Positions 43,210-52,649 of a stretch of 64,000 bases of DNA are shown piece after piece. Each line of letters opens with the position of its first letter. The first letter of the stretch is position 1. This DNA is from Neobacillus bataviensis (GTDB lineage Bacteria > Bacillota > Bacilli > Bacillales_B > DSM-18226). The DNA lies in the NCBI RefSeq assembly GCF_019969725.1, contig NZ_JAHXYW010000013.1, positions 62,001 through 126,000 of the forward strand, in the 5' to 3' direction. Made by a program: the position numbers and the translations under genes. A model generated the notes under the pieces. The model had not been told where the DNA came from and made no database searches. It was given only the letters and a program-made list of their open reading frames with translations.

Positions 43210-43734
43210 ATGAGTGGGTGTATAAGTGCTTTCGGAGGAATGCCGCAGGCTGAATTAAGTGAAGGACTTAAACAATTAAAAGGTGAGCATCCCCCATTAT
43301 TAGCACAATTAGAGGGATTATATACCTTAACGCAAAAAATTGATCAAGAAATAGAGCTTGAAATGAATTTTAATGAATTAATAACGAAAGTAAATGAATT
43401 TAAAGCAGCACTAGATCCTCATTCAGAAAGGGAAGAAGGGGTTCTTTTTCCGATGATGGGTGCTTATATTGGTACGACATCCGGTCCAATTGCGGTAATG
43501 GAATATGAGCATGATCAGGCGAAAGCAAATATTAAAGCATTTCTTGAAAAATCGTTAAACGTGCCGTCAACATTTTCTGAAATGAAAACATTGGCCGAAC
43601 TAATACAAAACGCATACTTCATTTTAACAGATCATTTTGCGAAAGAAGAAAATGTACTCTTCCCAATGGCCGAGAGAATGCTTTCTGATGAAGAAAAATT
43701 AGAATTATTCCGTAAAATAAAAGAAATTAACTAA
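43210..43734 (+). CDS. Hemerythrin-like protein
   Basis: 174 residues from ATG 43210 (AGAGGTGAAAG upstream). Di-iron ligands are in the expected order: GEHPPLL, HSEREEGVLFP, EYEHDQAKA and DHFAKEENVLFPMAERM. The N-terminal MSGCISAFGGMPQAELSEGL is an extension before the first helix. By family it binds oxygen, nitric oxide or iron; sensing or protection of FeS enzymes such as those encoded nearby is a reasonable inference, not a demonstrated role. Confidence 0.88.
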   Translation: MSGCISAFGGMPQAELSEGLKQLKGEHPPLLAQLEGLYTLTQKIDQEIELEMNFNELITKVNEFKAALDPHSEREEGVLFPMMGAYIGTTSGPIAVMEYEHDQAKANIKAFLEKSLNVPSTFSEMKTLAELIQNAYFILTDHFAKEENVLFPMAERMLSDEEKLELFRKIKEIN

Positions 43735-43748
43735 TGGGACAAATAAGA

Positions 43749-43781
43749 CAAAAAAACGAGACGGATTAGTCTCGTTTTTCT
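43749..43781. terminator. Bidirectional terminator, hemerythrin / kinD
   Basis: AAAAACGAGAC pairs with GTCTCGTTTTT around GGATTA. Confidence 0.88.
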
Positions 43782-45274
43782 TTTGCTATTGGCAATGTTA
43801 TTTCAACCGTAGTGCCTATTTTTTCTGTGCTGTTTATCTCGATCGTCCCACCGAAAGAGTTAATGATTCGTTTGCAGATAACGAGGCCAAGACCAGTCCC
43901 CGTTTCTTTGGAGGTATAAAACGGACGAAATATTTTTTCTAATTCAGCCTTCGGAATTCCCTTACCATTATCAATGATTTCAATTTTGCAAACATCTGCT
44001 AAGGGTTGTAGGATAATTTCAAGCGTCCCAGTGCTTTCAAAAGATTCTAAGGCATTTTTAGTAATATTTAAGATTACCTGTTTAATTTGGTCTTTTACAC
44101 ATTTTACAATCACCGGCTGCTCTGAAATATGCCATACACACTCTACATTATGAGAATTTGCTTCAGATACAATTAATGGACTCAGTTCATGTAGGATTTC
44201 ATTTATATTTACCTCATCGGTAAGCTGTGCCGTCGGCTTACCTAAGATTAAAAACTCGCTGACGATTTCATTAATTCGTTTGAGCTCAGAGTTAATCACA
44301 TTAAAATAATAGCGGTCATCGGGTTCCGTATATTTTTCGCTTAGTAGTTGTATTAGCCCTTTAACTCCTGTAAGCGGATTCCGGATTTCATGTGCAGTAC
44401 TAGCAGCCAATGTACCCACTAATTCAAGCTTCTGAAGCTCATTTTGTTTTCTTTCTCTACCGGTATGAATTCGTAACAAGATATATTTGATTAGTATGAA
44501 GAGAATATGTGTGATGATAAGAATGTAAAATAAATTTTCACCCATTTCATTGACAATCTGTTTTCCATCTCGGTCGGCCATTTTCACTTTTATGCTCCAA
44601 GGCAAACGATCCATTGGTGTAGTGACCCAGTTTGTTTCATCTATCATATCTTTTCGCTTCACATTAATTTCAAGAAGGGGATTTTCGGCCCCATTTACAA
44701 CATAAAGTTTGGTATCCGGAGTAAGAACCTTCATCAGGTTCCTCATATAATCAATCCTAAGGTCAGCAACAAGAATGGCCTTTAAATTGTGATCTTCATC
44801 AAGAACTGGTGTTGCCAGCCCAATGACTCTTTGGTTATTTTTAAGGATTTCCTCATGTTCAGAAATAACAATATCCTTCGTTTTGATTACTTCTTGGATA
44901 AAGTGCAATTTGGAAAAATCAGCTTCATTTCTCAATGGAACCGTACCTGATAAGATTTTTCCAGTCGTATCAAGTAAGTAGAGTCCACCATACCTTGGAT
45001 CGTTCTGATTCACTTTATTGAGGAGCGGTTCCATTTTCTGTGGTGTGAGCAGACTATCCTCAGCCGAAAGCGACAATATGTTTAAGCTAGTCACAGTTTC
45101 ACTAATGAATTGGTCCCAGTTTTTCTGGTAAATAGAGGCAATCCAACTGGCATCCTCTTTTCTGTTGCTATCAATTTCTTTTAATATATCATTATAAAAA
45201 TATATACATAAAAGAAAAACTGGTATAACCACAACGATTAAATAAGTAAGTAAATTGCTTTTGCGAATTTTCAT
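43766..45274 (-). CDS. kinD: Sporulation-type sensor histidine kinase, KinD-like
   Basis: 502 residues. Membrane segment at about 8-28, extracytoplasmic dCache-like sensor about 30-245, second membrane segment about 247-268, HisKA with phospho-acceptor His in STAHEIRNPLTGVKGL (about 293), and the ATPase domain (VILNITKNALESF, IIDNGKGIP, GTGLGLVICKRI). Length and position next to a MarR-type gene match kinD-mhqR of B. subtilis. KinD-type kinases feed the Spo0A phosphorelay. No cognate response regulator gene is near, as expected for a phosphorelay kinase. Confidence 0.85.
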   Translation of the reverse strand: MKIRKSNLLTYLIVVVIPVFLLCIYFYNDILKEIDSNRKEDASWIASIYQKNWDQFISETVTSLNILSLSAEDSLLTPQKMEPLLNKVNQNDPRYGGLYLLDTTGKILSGTVPLRNEADFSKLHFIQEVIKTKDIVISEHEEILKNNQRVIGLATPVLDEDHNLKAILVADLRIDYMRNLMKVLTPDTKLYVVNGAENPLLEINVKRKDMIDETNWVTTPMDRLPWSIKVKMADRDGKQIVNEMGENLFYILIITHILFILIKYILLRIHTGRERKQNELQKLELVGTLAASTAHEIRNPLTGVKGLIQLLSEKYTEPDDRYYFNVINSELKRINEIVSEFLILGKPTAQLTDEVNINEILHELSPLIVSEANSHNVECVWHISEQPVIVKCVKDQIKQVILNITKNALESFESTGTLEIILQPLADVCKIEIIDNGKGIPKAELEKIFRPFYTSKETGTGLGLVICKRIINSFGGTIEINSTEKIGTTVEITLPIAKEKRD

Positions 45275-45366
45275 GAATGTACCTCAATTTATTCAGTTAT
45301 CTTTCTTAACGAAATCATTATACCATTAAAAGGGAATTTGACAGTACCTCAAAAATTTTTTATAAT

Positions 45367-45384
45367 AATTTTGAAATCGAGATA
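45367..45384. promoter_or_regulatory. Candidate MhqR operator
   Basis: AATTTTGAAATCGAGATA agrees with the MhqR-type box TATCTCGAATTCGAGATA (as I remember it) at 14 of 18 positions. It lies just upstream of the MarR-type gene start, suitable for autorepression. Confidence 0.45.
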
Positions 45385-45404
45385 ATTTAAAAGGATGAGT
45401 TTCT

Positions 45405-45845
45405 ATGGAAAACGATGCAGTTTCTACTTCATTAAAATTATTTATTGTTCTTTCAAGAGCCTATAAAGCTATAAATGAGCATGTTAATAAGGTTATACAT
45501 GCCAACGGTTTAAATCCAACAGAATTTGCTGTTTTAGAGCTTCTTTATCATAAAGGCGATCAGCCTATGCAGCAAATTGGCGGGAAAATTCTACTTGCCA
45601 GCGGAAGCATTACCTATGTAGTGGATAAACTTGAACAAAAAGGATTGCTGAAAAGAATTGCTTGTCCAAAGGACAGACGTGTCACGTATGCACAAATAAC
45701 AGATGAAGGGAAAAAATTTATTCAAGATATTTTTCCTGAGCATGCACAGCAAATTGATAAGCTTATGTCCAGTCTTTCTGGTGAAGAAAAGCTTCAAGCA
45801 ATTGAACTCTTGAAAAAATTAGGAATCCCTGCAGGGAAATTTTAA
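45405..45845 (+). CDS. mhqR: MarR-family regulator, MhqR-like
   Basis: 146 residues, winged helix (PTEFAVLELLYHKGDQPMQQIGGKILLASGSITYVVDKLEQKGLLKRIACPKDRRVTYAQITDEGKKFI). In B. subtilis the neighbour of kinD is mhqR, the repressor of quinone-detoxification dioxygenases and azoreductases; the position and length here agree. An azoR gene lies 17 kb away in this window and could be a target. The MhqR name rests on synteny and overall similarity. Confidence 0.75.
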   Translation: MENDAVSTSLKLFIVLSRAYKAINEHVNKVIHANGLNPTEFAVLELLYHKGDQPMQQIGGKILLASGSITYVVDKLEQKGLLKRIACPKDRRVTYAQITDEGKKFIQDIFPEHAQQIDKLMSSLSGEEKLQAIELLKKLGIPAGKF

Positions 45846-45871
45846 TACGGCTATGGCCGTATTTTTTTTAT
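45844..45871 (+). terminator. Terminator after mhqR
   Basis: AATACGGC pairs with GCCGTATT around TATG, followed by TTTTTT. Confidence 0.8.
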
Positions 45872-45939
45872 ATAAAGGAATATTATTGAATAGTGTCGAA
45901 TTGATTAATGCTGAAAACAAGTACAAAGGGGATGTTTCA

Positions 45940-47634
45940 ATGAGTTTTGAAAATTATACATATGTTCGTCCGAATTTAGAAGAAGTAACAGCAAAATTTG
46001 ATACTGTGCTGGAACGCTTCAAAAATGCTGTGTCTGTCGAAGACCAAATCAAGGAAATGAACAATATTAATCAATTAAGAAATGACCTGGGAACGATGTT
46101 CAATCTTTGTTATATCCGCCATTCGATTGATACGGAAGACGAATACTATAAGGCAGAACAGGATTATATAGATGAAATTCAGCCTGAGGTTGAAGGTTTA
46201 GTATCCAAGTATTATCAATCATTAGTGGATTCTAAATTCCGTACAGAGCTTGAAGAAAAACTTGGTAAACAGCTTTTTGCACTTGCTGAAGGCCAGCTTA
46301 AGACTTTCAAACCTGAAATTGTTTCACTCCTTCAGAAGGAAAATCGACTTTCAACTGAATATACGAAGCTGATCGCTTCTGCAAAAATTTTTTTTGATGG
46401 GGAAGAAAGAACACTTGCTCAGCTGGAGCCGTTTACTCAAGTTACGGATCGAGAGACGAGAAAACAAGCCAATGGAGCGAAATTTAATTTTTTAGCTGAA
46501 CATGAAGCAGAATTAGACCGTATTTTTGATGATCTTGTAAAGGTAAGGACAGAAATAGCCCAATCACTTGGCTATAAGAACTTTGTTGAACTTGGTTATT
46601 ATCGAATGATGAGAACCGATTATAACGCGGAGATGGTTGCAAATTTCCGTGAACAAGTGAAAGATTTTATTGTTCCAATCGCTACTAAATTGAAAAAACG
46701 ACAGCAGGAGCGTCTTGGTCTTGAACAATTAAAATATTATGATGAAAATTTCATTTATCAAACAGGAAATGCAACTCCAAAGGGAAGCCCGGAATGGATT
46801 ATCGAAAACGGGCAAAAAATGTATGAAGACCTTTCGAAAGAAACAGGAGAATTTTTCAGCTTTATGCAGGAAAATAATTTAATGGACCTTGTTGCCAAGA
46901 AAGGAAAAGCAGGCGGGGGCTATTGCACGTATATAGAAAATTATAAGGCGCCGTTTATTTTTTCTAATTTCAATGGTACCTCCGGGGATATTGATGTTCT
47001 AACACATGAAGCCGGCCATGCTTTTCAGGTTTATTCAAGCCGTCATTTTGAAATACCTGAATATTATTGGCCAACCTATGAAGCTTGTGAAATTCATTCG
47101 ATGAGTATGGAATTTTTCACCTGGCCGTGGATGGAGCTATTCTTTAAAGAAGATACCGATAAGTATAAGTTTTCTCATTTAAGTGACGCATTATTATTCC
47201 TGCCATATGGTGTTTCAGTGGATGAATTCCAGCATTGGGTATATGAAAATCCGACAGCTTCACCAGAGGAAAGGAAGCAGGCTTGGCGAGAAATTGAGAA
47301 AAAATATACACCGCATAAAGATTATGATGGAAATGATTATTTAGAAAAGGGCGGCTTCTGGCAGCGTCAGAGTCATATTTATAATTCACCTTTCTATTAT
47401 ATCGATTATACTTTGGCACAAATTTGTGCTTTCCAATTCTGGAAGCGTTCTAGAGAAAATCAAGAAGAAGCCTGGGAGGATTATGTAAACCTTTGTAAGC
47501 TTGGCGGAAGCATGTCCTTTACAAAGCTTGTCAAGGCTGCTCATTTAATTTCTCCATTTGAAAACGGCTGCGTTGAATCTGTCATTAGTGAGATTGAAAA
47601 ATGGTTAAATTCTATTGAAGATAAAAAGCTGTAA
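45940..47634 (+). CDS. M3-family oligoendopeptidase
   Basis: Zinc metallopeptidase, 564 residues from ATG 45940 (AAAGGGGAT upstream; the longer frame overlaps the mhqR terminator). Zinc motif HEAGHAFQVY with the downstream Glu in YEACEIHSMSMEFF. Degrades short peptides in the cytosol by family. It occupies the place of motBA between mhqR and clpE in B. subtilis. Confidence 0.9.
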   Translation: MSFENYTYVRPNLEEVTAKFDTVLERFKNAVSVEDQIKEMNNINQLRNDLGTMFNLCYIRHSIDTEDEYYKAEQDYIDEIQPEVEGLVSKYYQSLVDSKFRTELEEKLGKQLFALAEGQLKTFKPEIVSLLQKENRLSTEYTKLIASAKIFFDGEERTLAQLEPFTQVTDRETRKQANGAKFNFLAEHEAELDRIFDDLVKVRTEIAQSLGYKNFVELGYYRMMRTDYNAEMVANFREQVKDFIVPIATKLKKRQQERLGLEQLKYYDENFIYQTGNATPKGSPEWIIENGQKMYEDLSKETGEFFSFMQENNLMDLVAKKGKAGGGYCTYIENYKAPFIFSNFNGTSGDIDVLTHEAGHAFQVYSSRHFEIPEYYWPTYEACEIHSMSMEFFTWPWMELFFKEDTDKYKFSHLSDALLFLPYGVSVDEFQHWVYENPTASPEERKQAWREIEKKYTPHKDYDGNDYLEKGGFWQRQSHIYNSPFYYIDYTLAQICAFQFWKRSRENQEEAWEDYVNLCKLGGSMSFTKLVKAAHLISPFENGCVESVISEIEKWLNSIEDKKL

Positions 47635-47643
47635 TTTTACATT

Positions 47644-47678
47644 AAAAAAGCGAAGCCGTATTAGGGCTTCGCTTTTGT
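47644..47678. terminator. Bidirectional terminator, M3 peptidase / clpE
   Basis: AAGCGAAGCC (47648-47657) pairs with GGCTTCGCTT, with A and T runs on the two sides. Confidence 0.88.
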
Positions 47679-47679
47679 A

Positions 47680-49827
47680 TTATGAACCTGCAACCACTGT
47701 TGACACAACCCGTAATTCCTCGCCTTCCATTACTGCCATTAACTTTTTCGCATCAGGCTGTTCAAGAATATAATCTGCAATTTTATCCTCGAGCTGTTCT
47801 TGAATGACCCGACGAAGTGGACGAGCGCCAAAAGTAGGGTGGTAGCCCAACTCAGCTAATTTTTCTTTAACTTCAGTGGTAATTGTTAATTCCATGTTTT
47901 GGTCTTTTAGTGTTTCTTGTAAATCATTAATCATTAGTTCAACGATAGTCAAAATGTGTGGTCTTCCCAATGAATTAAATTCAATGATCCCGTCAAAACG
48001 ATTCAAGAATTCAGGCTTAAAGAAGCTCCCAAGTGAATCAAGAACACTTGCCTCTTCAACCGCTTCATTTGTTCCAAAGCCGACATGAACGGTTTTGTGG
48101 CCGACTCCGGCATTACTTGTCATAATAATTACTGTGTCTTTAAAGCTTACAATTCTGCCCTGACTGTCTGTTAAACGGCCGTCCTCAAGAATTTGCAGGA
48201 ACATATGCTGGACATCCGGATGCGCCTTTTCGATTTCATCCAATAAAATGATACTATACGGATTCCTGCGAACCTTTTCGGTGAGTTGTCCTGCTTCATC
48301 ATGACCTACATATCCAGGCGGTGAACCAATTAATTTTGAGACACTGTGTTTTTCCATGTATTCACTCATGTCAAGGCGGATCATCGAATCCTTCGTGCCG
48401 AATAATTCCTCGGCTAGTGTTTTAGTTAATTCTGTTTTACCTACTCCTGTTGGACCGACAAATAGGAAAGAGCCAATTGGGCGATGTTTTGACTTTAAGC
48501 CAGCGCGGCTGCGTCTAATTGCTTTTGCCACCTTTAGAACCGCTTTTTCTTGGCCTATGACTTTTTGATTCAAGTTTTCTTCTAATCTTTTCATCTTTAG
48601 TTGTTCATCTTCATGAAGTTTTCCAACAGGAATACCCGTTTTTTGTTCGATGATTTCCTGAATATTTGAAACAGTGACAACGGGTCTTTCTGTAGTTGCT
48701 GCTGAATTTAATGCCTTTTCTAGTTTTGCTTCTTCATCACGAAGCTTGGCTGCTGTTTCATAATCTTCATTTTTTAAAGCATGTTCTTTCTCAGCAGCAA
48801 TCTCTTTTAGACGTGCTTCAATTTGGTCGTTGCTTTTGTAATCAGAAGCAAGATTTAATTTTGAACCCGCTTCATCCATTAAGTCAATCGCTTTATCAGG
48901 TAAAAAGCGGTCTTGAATATAGCGCTGAGATAATTGGACACAAGCATGGATTGCTTCATTAGTATAGGTTACTTCATGGTAGTCTTCGTATTTCTTTTGG
49001 ATTCCTTTTAGGATTTCAATAGCGGCTTCTTTATCAGGCTCAAGAACATGGACTGGCTGAAGGCGGCGCTCTAATGCGGAATCCTTTTCGATTTGACGAT
49101 ATTCTTTTAATGTTGTAGCACCGACCACTTGCAGCTCACCTCGGGCAAGGGCAGGCTTTAATATGTTGCCAGCATCCATTGATCCTTCAGCAGAACCGGC
49201 GCCAACTAGCAGATGTATTTCATCAATAAACAGGATAATATTTTTTCTTTCTTGTAATTCTGTAATTAGCTGTTTCATTCGTTCCTCGAATTGGCCACGA
49301 ATACCTGTATTAGCTACAAGGGAAGCGACATCAAGTAAATAAACCTCTTTATTTTGTAATTTTCCTGGTACATTTCCCTCAGCAATCTTAAGGGCAAGAC
49401 CTTCAGCTATAGCCGTTTTACCAACACCGGGCTCCCCGATTAATACAGGATTATTTTTATTTCTTCTGTTTAAAATTTCAATCACGCGTTTCACTTCGTC
49501 ATTACGGCCGATTACTGGGTCAATTAAACCGGCTTTAGCCATTTGCGTTAAATTTCTTCCAAATTGATCAATAAAACCGTTATGTTTTTTTGTACTTTGG
49601 GGCGCAAATTGACCATTTGAATTTGCATTTTGTGAGAAGTCTTTCGCTGTAAACAAATCTTCAAACGGGAAACCAGGGAAAGCATTCATATTTGGCCCAA
49701 AGGTTCCAATTGCTTTTTTCTCAGTTGCATAACATTCGTGACAGAGCTTCATATCCCTACGTTGTCCATTAATATTAAGAGATAATTGTACGTTTGCGTT
49801 GTTTTGATTGCATCGTTGACAAAGCAT
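47680..49827 (-). CDS. clpE: Clp protease ATPase ClpE
   Basis: HSP100 unfoldase of the ClpEP protease, 715 residues. N-terminal zinc finger CQRCNQNN...LCHECY (about 3-32), the first AAA domain with [11 protein letters not shown]-like middle region ([21 protein letters not shown]), the second AAA domain with GPTGVGKT and the ClpP-loop-containing C-terminal part. Two CtsR boxes overlap its promoter. Heat and protein-misfolding stress should induce it. Confidence 0.95.
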   Translation of the reverse strand: MLCQRCNQNNANVQLSLNINGQRRDMKLCHECYATEKKAIGTFGPNMNAFPGFPFEDLFTAKDFSQNANSNGQFAPQSTKKHNGFIDQFGRNLTQMAKAGLIDPVIGRNDEVKRVIEILNRRNKNNPVLIGEPGVGKTAIAEGLALKIAEGNVPGKLQNKEVYLLDVASLVANTGIRGQFEERMKQLITELQERKNIILFIDEIHLLVGAGSAEGSMDAGNILKPALARGELQVVGATTLKEYRQIEKDSALERRLQPVHVLEPDKEAAIEILKGIQKKYEDYHEVTYTNEAIHACVQLSQRYIQDRFLPDKAIDLMDEAGSKLNLASDYKSNDQIEARLKEIAAEKEHALKNEDYETAAKLRDEEAKLEKALNSAATTERPVVTVSNIQEIIEQKTGIPVGKLHEDEQLKMKRLEENLNQKVIGQEKAVLKVAKAIRRSRAGLKSKHRPIGSFLFVGPTGVGKTELTKTLAEELFGTKDSMIRLDMSEYMEKHSVSKLIGSPPGYVGHDEAGQLTEKVRRNPYSIILLDEIEKAHPDVQHMFLQILEDGRLTDSQGRIVSFKDTVIIMTSNAGVGHKTVHVGFGTNEAVEEASVLDSLGSFFKPEFLNRFDGIIEFNSLGRPHILTIVELMINDLQETLKDQNMELTITTEVKEKLAELGYHPTFGARPLRRVIQEQLEDKIADYILEQPDAKKLMAVMEGEELRVVSTVVAGS

Positions 49828-49868
49828 GAGTAATAACCTCCTTGTTATTAAGCTTTTATCAATTTGAC

Positions 49869-49885
49869 TTTGACTATCTTTGACC
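49869..49885 (-). promoter_or_regulatory. CtsR operator 1 of clpE
   Basis: On the minus strand GGTCAAAGATAGTCAAA, a heptad repeat with a three-base gap that fits the CtsR box RGTCAAANANRGTCAAA. Confidence 0.85.
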
Positions 49886-49895
49886 TTATGACCAT

Positions 49896-49924
49896 AGTAT
49901 ACTCTGACTATTTTTGACTTTCAA
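49896..49924 (-). promoter_or_regulatory. Sigma-A promoter of clpE overlapped by CtsR operator 2
   Basis: On the minus strand TTGAAA (49924-49919) and TATACT (49901-49896) have a 17-base spacer. AGTCAAAAATAGTCAGA (49919-49903) fills the spacer and fits the CtsR box with one mismatch. Confidence 0.85.
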
Positions 49925-50016
49925 GCCGTTTGCTTATAGTAAATCTTAACAATCGAGGAAAAAGCTCGTCTTAGTTCGTCCCTCCATACATATATTGTTG
50001 ATAAGGGGGGGATGGT

Positions 50017-51066
50017 GTGAAGCGGAATTGGGCAGCAGCCTTTCAAATTGCAGCAGTCTATGTGGGGACTGTTGTTGGTGCAGGTTTCGCCACTGGAAAA
50101 GAAATCGTAGAATTTTTTTCTCGATTTGGTTTCTTTGGCTTTATAAGTATATTAATGAGCGGGTATTTCTTTGTGGCAATTGGCTCTAAGATGATGCGAA
50201 TGGCTGCTCAGATTGAGGCAAAATCCTACCAGGAGTTTAATGAATACCTATTTGGTAAATGGCCGAGCCGGCTCATCAATGTTTTTATGCTATTGATGCT
50301 GCTTGGGGTAAGTGCAGTTATGCTCGCAGGGGCTGGGGCAGTATTTGAGGAGCAGCTGGGGCTTCCTAAAACAGTTGGGGTATTTCTTACGATATTTCTC
50401 TCCTTTATTGTCATGTTAATTGGCACCAAGGGTCTTTTTGCTGTGAATACATTTGTTGTACCGCTAATGATTTCCTTCAGCTTAATATTAATGGTTTATT
50501 CATTACGAATGCCGCATTTTTTGGGACAATTTTTATTTATTCCCCATGCTGACGATGGCTGGAAGAGTGTCGTGGCACCATTTTCGTATGTGGCTTTGAA
50601 TCTGGGGTTAGCACAGGCTGTGTTAGTGCCAGTAGCAACTGAGATAAAAGATGATTGGACGATTAAGTGGGGAGGAATTCTTGGTGGACTTGCACTAACT
50701 CTTATATTAATAGCAAGCCATTTAACGTTGATTATGCTGCCAAACCTGGAATTGTATGACATTCCGATGGCGATCATTATGAAAAATTTAGCCCCGTTTT
50801 TTTATTGGATTTTTGTGGTCGTTATCTATGGAGAAATTTTTACTTCGGTCATTGGAAATGTCTTTGGTCTTGACCGTCAGCTGAAACAGTATATGAATAT
50901 TCCCACAATTGGATCAGTAACGGGGATTTTTGCCATTTCCTACCTCATAAGTCTGGTAAATTATAGTACGCTGTTATCATATTTATATCCATTGTTTGGT
51001 TATATTTGTATGACCTTCTTTGTATTACTTTGGATGAAGCCATTTACTGCAAATGAAAGAAAATAG
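50017..51066 (+). CDS. ykvI: YkvI-family membrane protein
   Basis: 349 residues with about ten membrane segments, starting VYVGTVVGAGFATGKEIVEFF, which resembles the beginning of APC/NSS-type carriers. It starts at GTG 50017 after AAGGGGGGG. The position after divergent clpE matches ykvI of B. subtilis. Transport substrate unknown. Confidence 0.85.
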   Translation: MKRNWAAAFQIAAVYVGTVVGAGFATGKEIVEFFSRFGFFGFISILMSGYFFVAIGSKMMRMAAQIEAKSYQEFNEYLFGKWPSRLINVFMLLMLLGVSAVMLAGAGAVFEEQLGLPKTVGVFLTIFLSFIVMLIGTKGLFAVNTFVVPLMISFSLILMVYSLRMPHFLGQFLFIPHADDGWKSVVAPFSYVALNLGLAQAVLVPVATEIKDDWTIKWGGILGGLALTLILIASHLTLIMLPNLELYDIPMAIIMKNLAPFFYWIFVVVIYGEIFTSVIGNVFGLDRQLKQYMNIPTIGSVTGIFAISYLISLVNYSTLLSYLYPLFGYICMTFFVLLWMKPFTANERK

Positions 51067-51096
51067 ACAGCTATTCGACACTGAATAGCTGTCTTC
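51064..51096. terminator. Bidirectional terminator, ykvI / CPBP gene
   Basis: AGACAGCTATTC pairs with GAATAGCTGTCT around GACACT. Confidence 0.88.
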
Positions 51097-51711
51097 CTAT
51101 TGGAGGGGAAAAATAATGAATATCATAATATCAAAAATGATATGGGATACAATGACTAGTGGCATGCTTTTTTTCCAAAAATATAAGCAACCCCACACAA
51201 ATCCAGATATAAATGCGGCAAACACTAATAAAAAGGACCCTGAATAAATATGTACCGAGGCATACAATAATGAGGCAGTTAATATACTGACAATCGCCCC
51301 TAAATGCTTCGATAATCTTTTTTGAACAAATCCACGCCAGAAAAATTCTTCGCCTGGTGCAGCAACGAAAACCAGGGCCAGATACTGCCAAAATAAGGAG
51401 GGGGCAAACCATTTATAAAGTTTATTCAATCCGTTTTTAAAAGGAAGATGTAAGAATTCAAGGGCGTGATAACCCAGCCAAAAAACAACATATAATAGAA
51501 GCCCGGATATGGCGCCAAAAAAGATATATTTAATAAAGGATGCTTTATCATCAACATCTCCTTGAAACATTGCATAAACAATTAATATTAGTAAAGACCC
51601 AGAAAAGATATACCAAAATATGGCTTTATCGTGGAAAGAAAAGAGAATAAGTAAATGGGCGATTAATATCCCAATCACGAGGCGCATGTCCATGAAGATG
51701 TTCTTAATCAT
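51097..51711 (-). CDS. CPBP intramembrane metalloprotease
   Basis: 204 residues, about seven membrane segments. Family motifs: APGEEFFWRGFVQKRL (Glu-Glu-x3-Arg, about 118-133), FISGFVWG and the His in VIVSHIIFDIMIF. Members process prenylated or signalling proteins, or give bacteriocin immunity; none of these is indicated here. AAAGGAG upstream of the ATG. Confidence 0.88.
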   Translation of the reverse strand: MIKNIFMDMRLVIGILIAHLLILFSFHDKAIFWYIFSGSLLILIVYAMFQGDVDDKASFIKYIFFGAISGLLLYVVFWLGYHALEFLHLPFKNGLNKLYKWFAPSLFWQYLALVFVAAPGEEFFWRGFVQKRLSKHLGAIVSILTASLLYASVHIYSGSFLLVFAAFISGFVWGCLYFWKKSMPLVIVSHIIFDIMIFIIFPLQ

Positions 51712-51821
51712 AGTTAACTCCTTTGAACTTCAATAAATTTATTATCATTAAACATTTTATCCAATTCCGTTAATAAGAACATAAAAAATTGAAAAAAATA
51801 ATTAGGAAAGGAGTGAGAGAT

Positions 51822-51941
51822 ATGAGTAAATCGCAAAGTCAGCAAGAGAGGGAATGGACTGTTAGAAAACAGGATCAAAATCCTCACGGAAAAGTAAAAT
51901 CATTAAAACAATTATCGAAAGAAACAGGGCAGAGTAAATAG
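51822..51941 (+). CDS. 39-residue protein, DUF6254-like
   Basis: MSKSQSQQEREWTVRKQD then QNPHGKVKSLKQLSKETGQSK. The RKQxQNPHGKVKSxKQL core is that of the small Bacillus family DUF6254 as I remember it; function unknown. Ribosome site GAAAGGAG 9 bases before ATG. Followed by a bidirectional terminator. Confidence 0.75.
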   Translation: MSKSQSQQEREWTVRKQDQNPHGKVKSLKQLSKETGQSK

Positions 51942-51949
51942 TACAAAAA

Positions 51950-51980
51950 AGAAAAGGCAGTGGGTAGACTGCCTTTTCTA
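51950..51980. terminator. Bidirectional terminator, 39-residue gene / ykvS
   Basis: AAAAGGCAGT pairs with ACTGCCTTTT. Confidence 0.85.
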
Positions 51981-51993
51981 CTGAACTATCAAA

Positions 51994-52182
51994 TTAAAAA
52001 GCGCTTTCTTTTACAACTCTATAATTTTTATGATTGACAACAGTACGTTGGTCCAATTCTAAATCACGGTAATTATCCATATATGTTAGGTCGACTATAA
52101 CAGAATTTTCATTTACTTTTTCTACTATTCCTTGTAGGCCACCACGGAATTCAATAATATTCCCTACTTCTGCTTTCTTCAT
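51994..52182 (-). CDS. ykvS: YkvS-family protein (DUF2187)
   Basis: 62 residues, SH3-like small beta barrel expected: MKKAEVGNIIEFRGGLQGIVEKVNENSVIVDLTYMDN, with VVNHKNYRVV at the end. A familiar short family of unknown role. GGAGAGAG upstream of the ATG. Synteny with the ykv region of B. subtilis supports the name. Confidence 0.85.
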   Translation of the reverse strand: MKKAEVGNIIEFRGGLQGIVEKVNENSVIVDLTYMDNYRDLELDQRTVVNHKNYRVVKESAF

Positions 52183-52333
52183 TTAGTCTCTCTCCTTTGC
52201 CTAAAAGCGTTATATGAAATCCATTTAAATAACAGTTTGCACTACTTTTCTTAATTCGTAAAGCCCTTTATTTGACAATTTCGTTAATTCTTTGTAAGTA
52301 TTTGATTATATGTAGGAAAATTTGAAAGAAGAA

Positions 52334-52348
52334 AAGAAAACGCTCTCA
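52334..52348. promoter_or_regulatory. cre-like site upstream of the MoxR operon
   Basis: AAGAAAACGCTCTCA matches the cre consensus at 14 of 15 positions. It lies about 65 bases before the first small gene of the operon. Confidence 0.55.
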
Positions 52349-52411
52349 ATTTGACTTAATCAATTCCAGATACGATAAAATAGATAGAGATAAAGGGTGG
52401 TGTATTTTGCA

Positions 52412-52606
52412 ATGAGTGAAGAAATGATTACTGAAATTTTAGATCGCTTGATGACAGGAGATTTGTCTGAGTACTACGTCAAAAATGAAGATTTTATGGA
52501 ATTTCGCCAAGTCCTAGTAAAACGAAAAGATTTTAAACATTTCCGCGGCATTGGCCAAAGAGGCGGCGATGTTTTATATCAATATTTAAAAGAACCAAGA
52601 AGTTAA
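52412..52606 (+). CDS. Hypothetical 64-residue protein
   Basis: Not recognised. MSEEMITEILDRLMTGDLSEYYVKNEDFMEFRQVLVKRKDFKHFRGIGQRGGDVLYQYL: acidic head, basic tail. Start ATG 52412 after GGGTGGTG; an upstream GTG at 52397 overlaps that ribosome site. It precedes the moxR gene by 43 bases in the same direction and probably shares the transcript. Confidence 0.7.
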   Translation: MSEEMITEILDRLMTGDLSEYYVKNEDFMEFRQVLVKRKDFKHFRGIGQRGGDVLYQYLKEPRS

Positions 52607-52649
52607 GCAGAAGCTTCAAAAATACAGAGATTTTTTAGGGGAGACAGGG

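Noticed and set aside
48356..48962. Plus-strand frames opposite clpE
   Set aside because: Antisense shadows of the AAA domains; no ribosome site or family resemblance.
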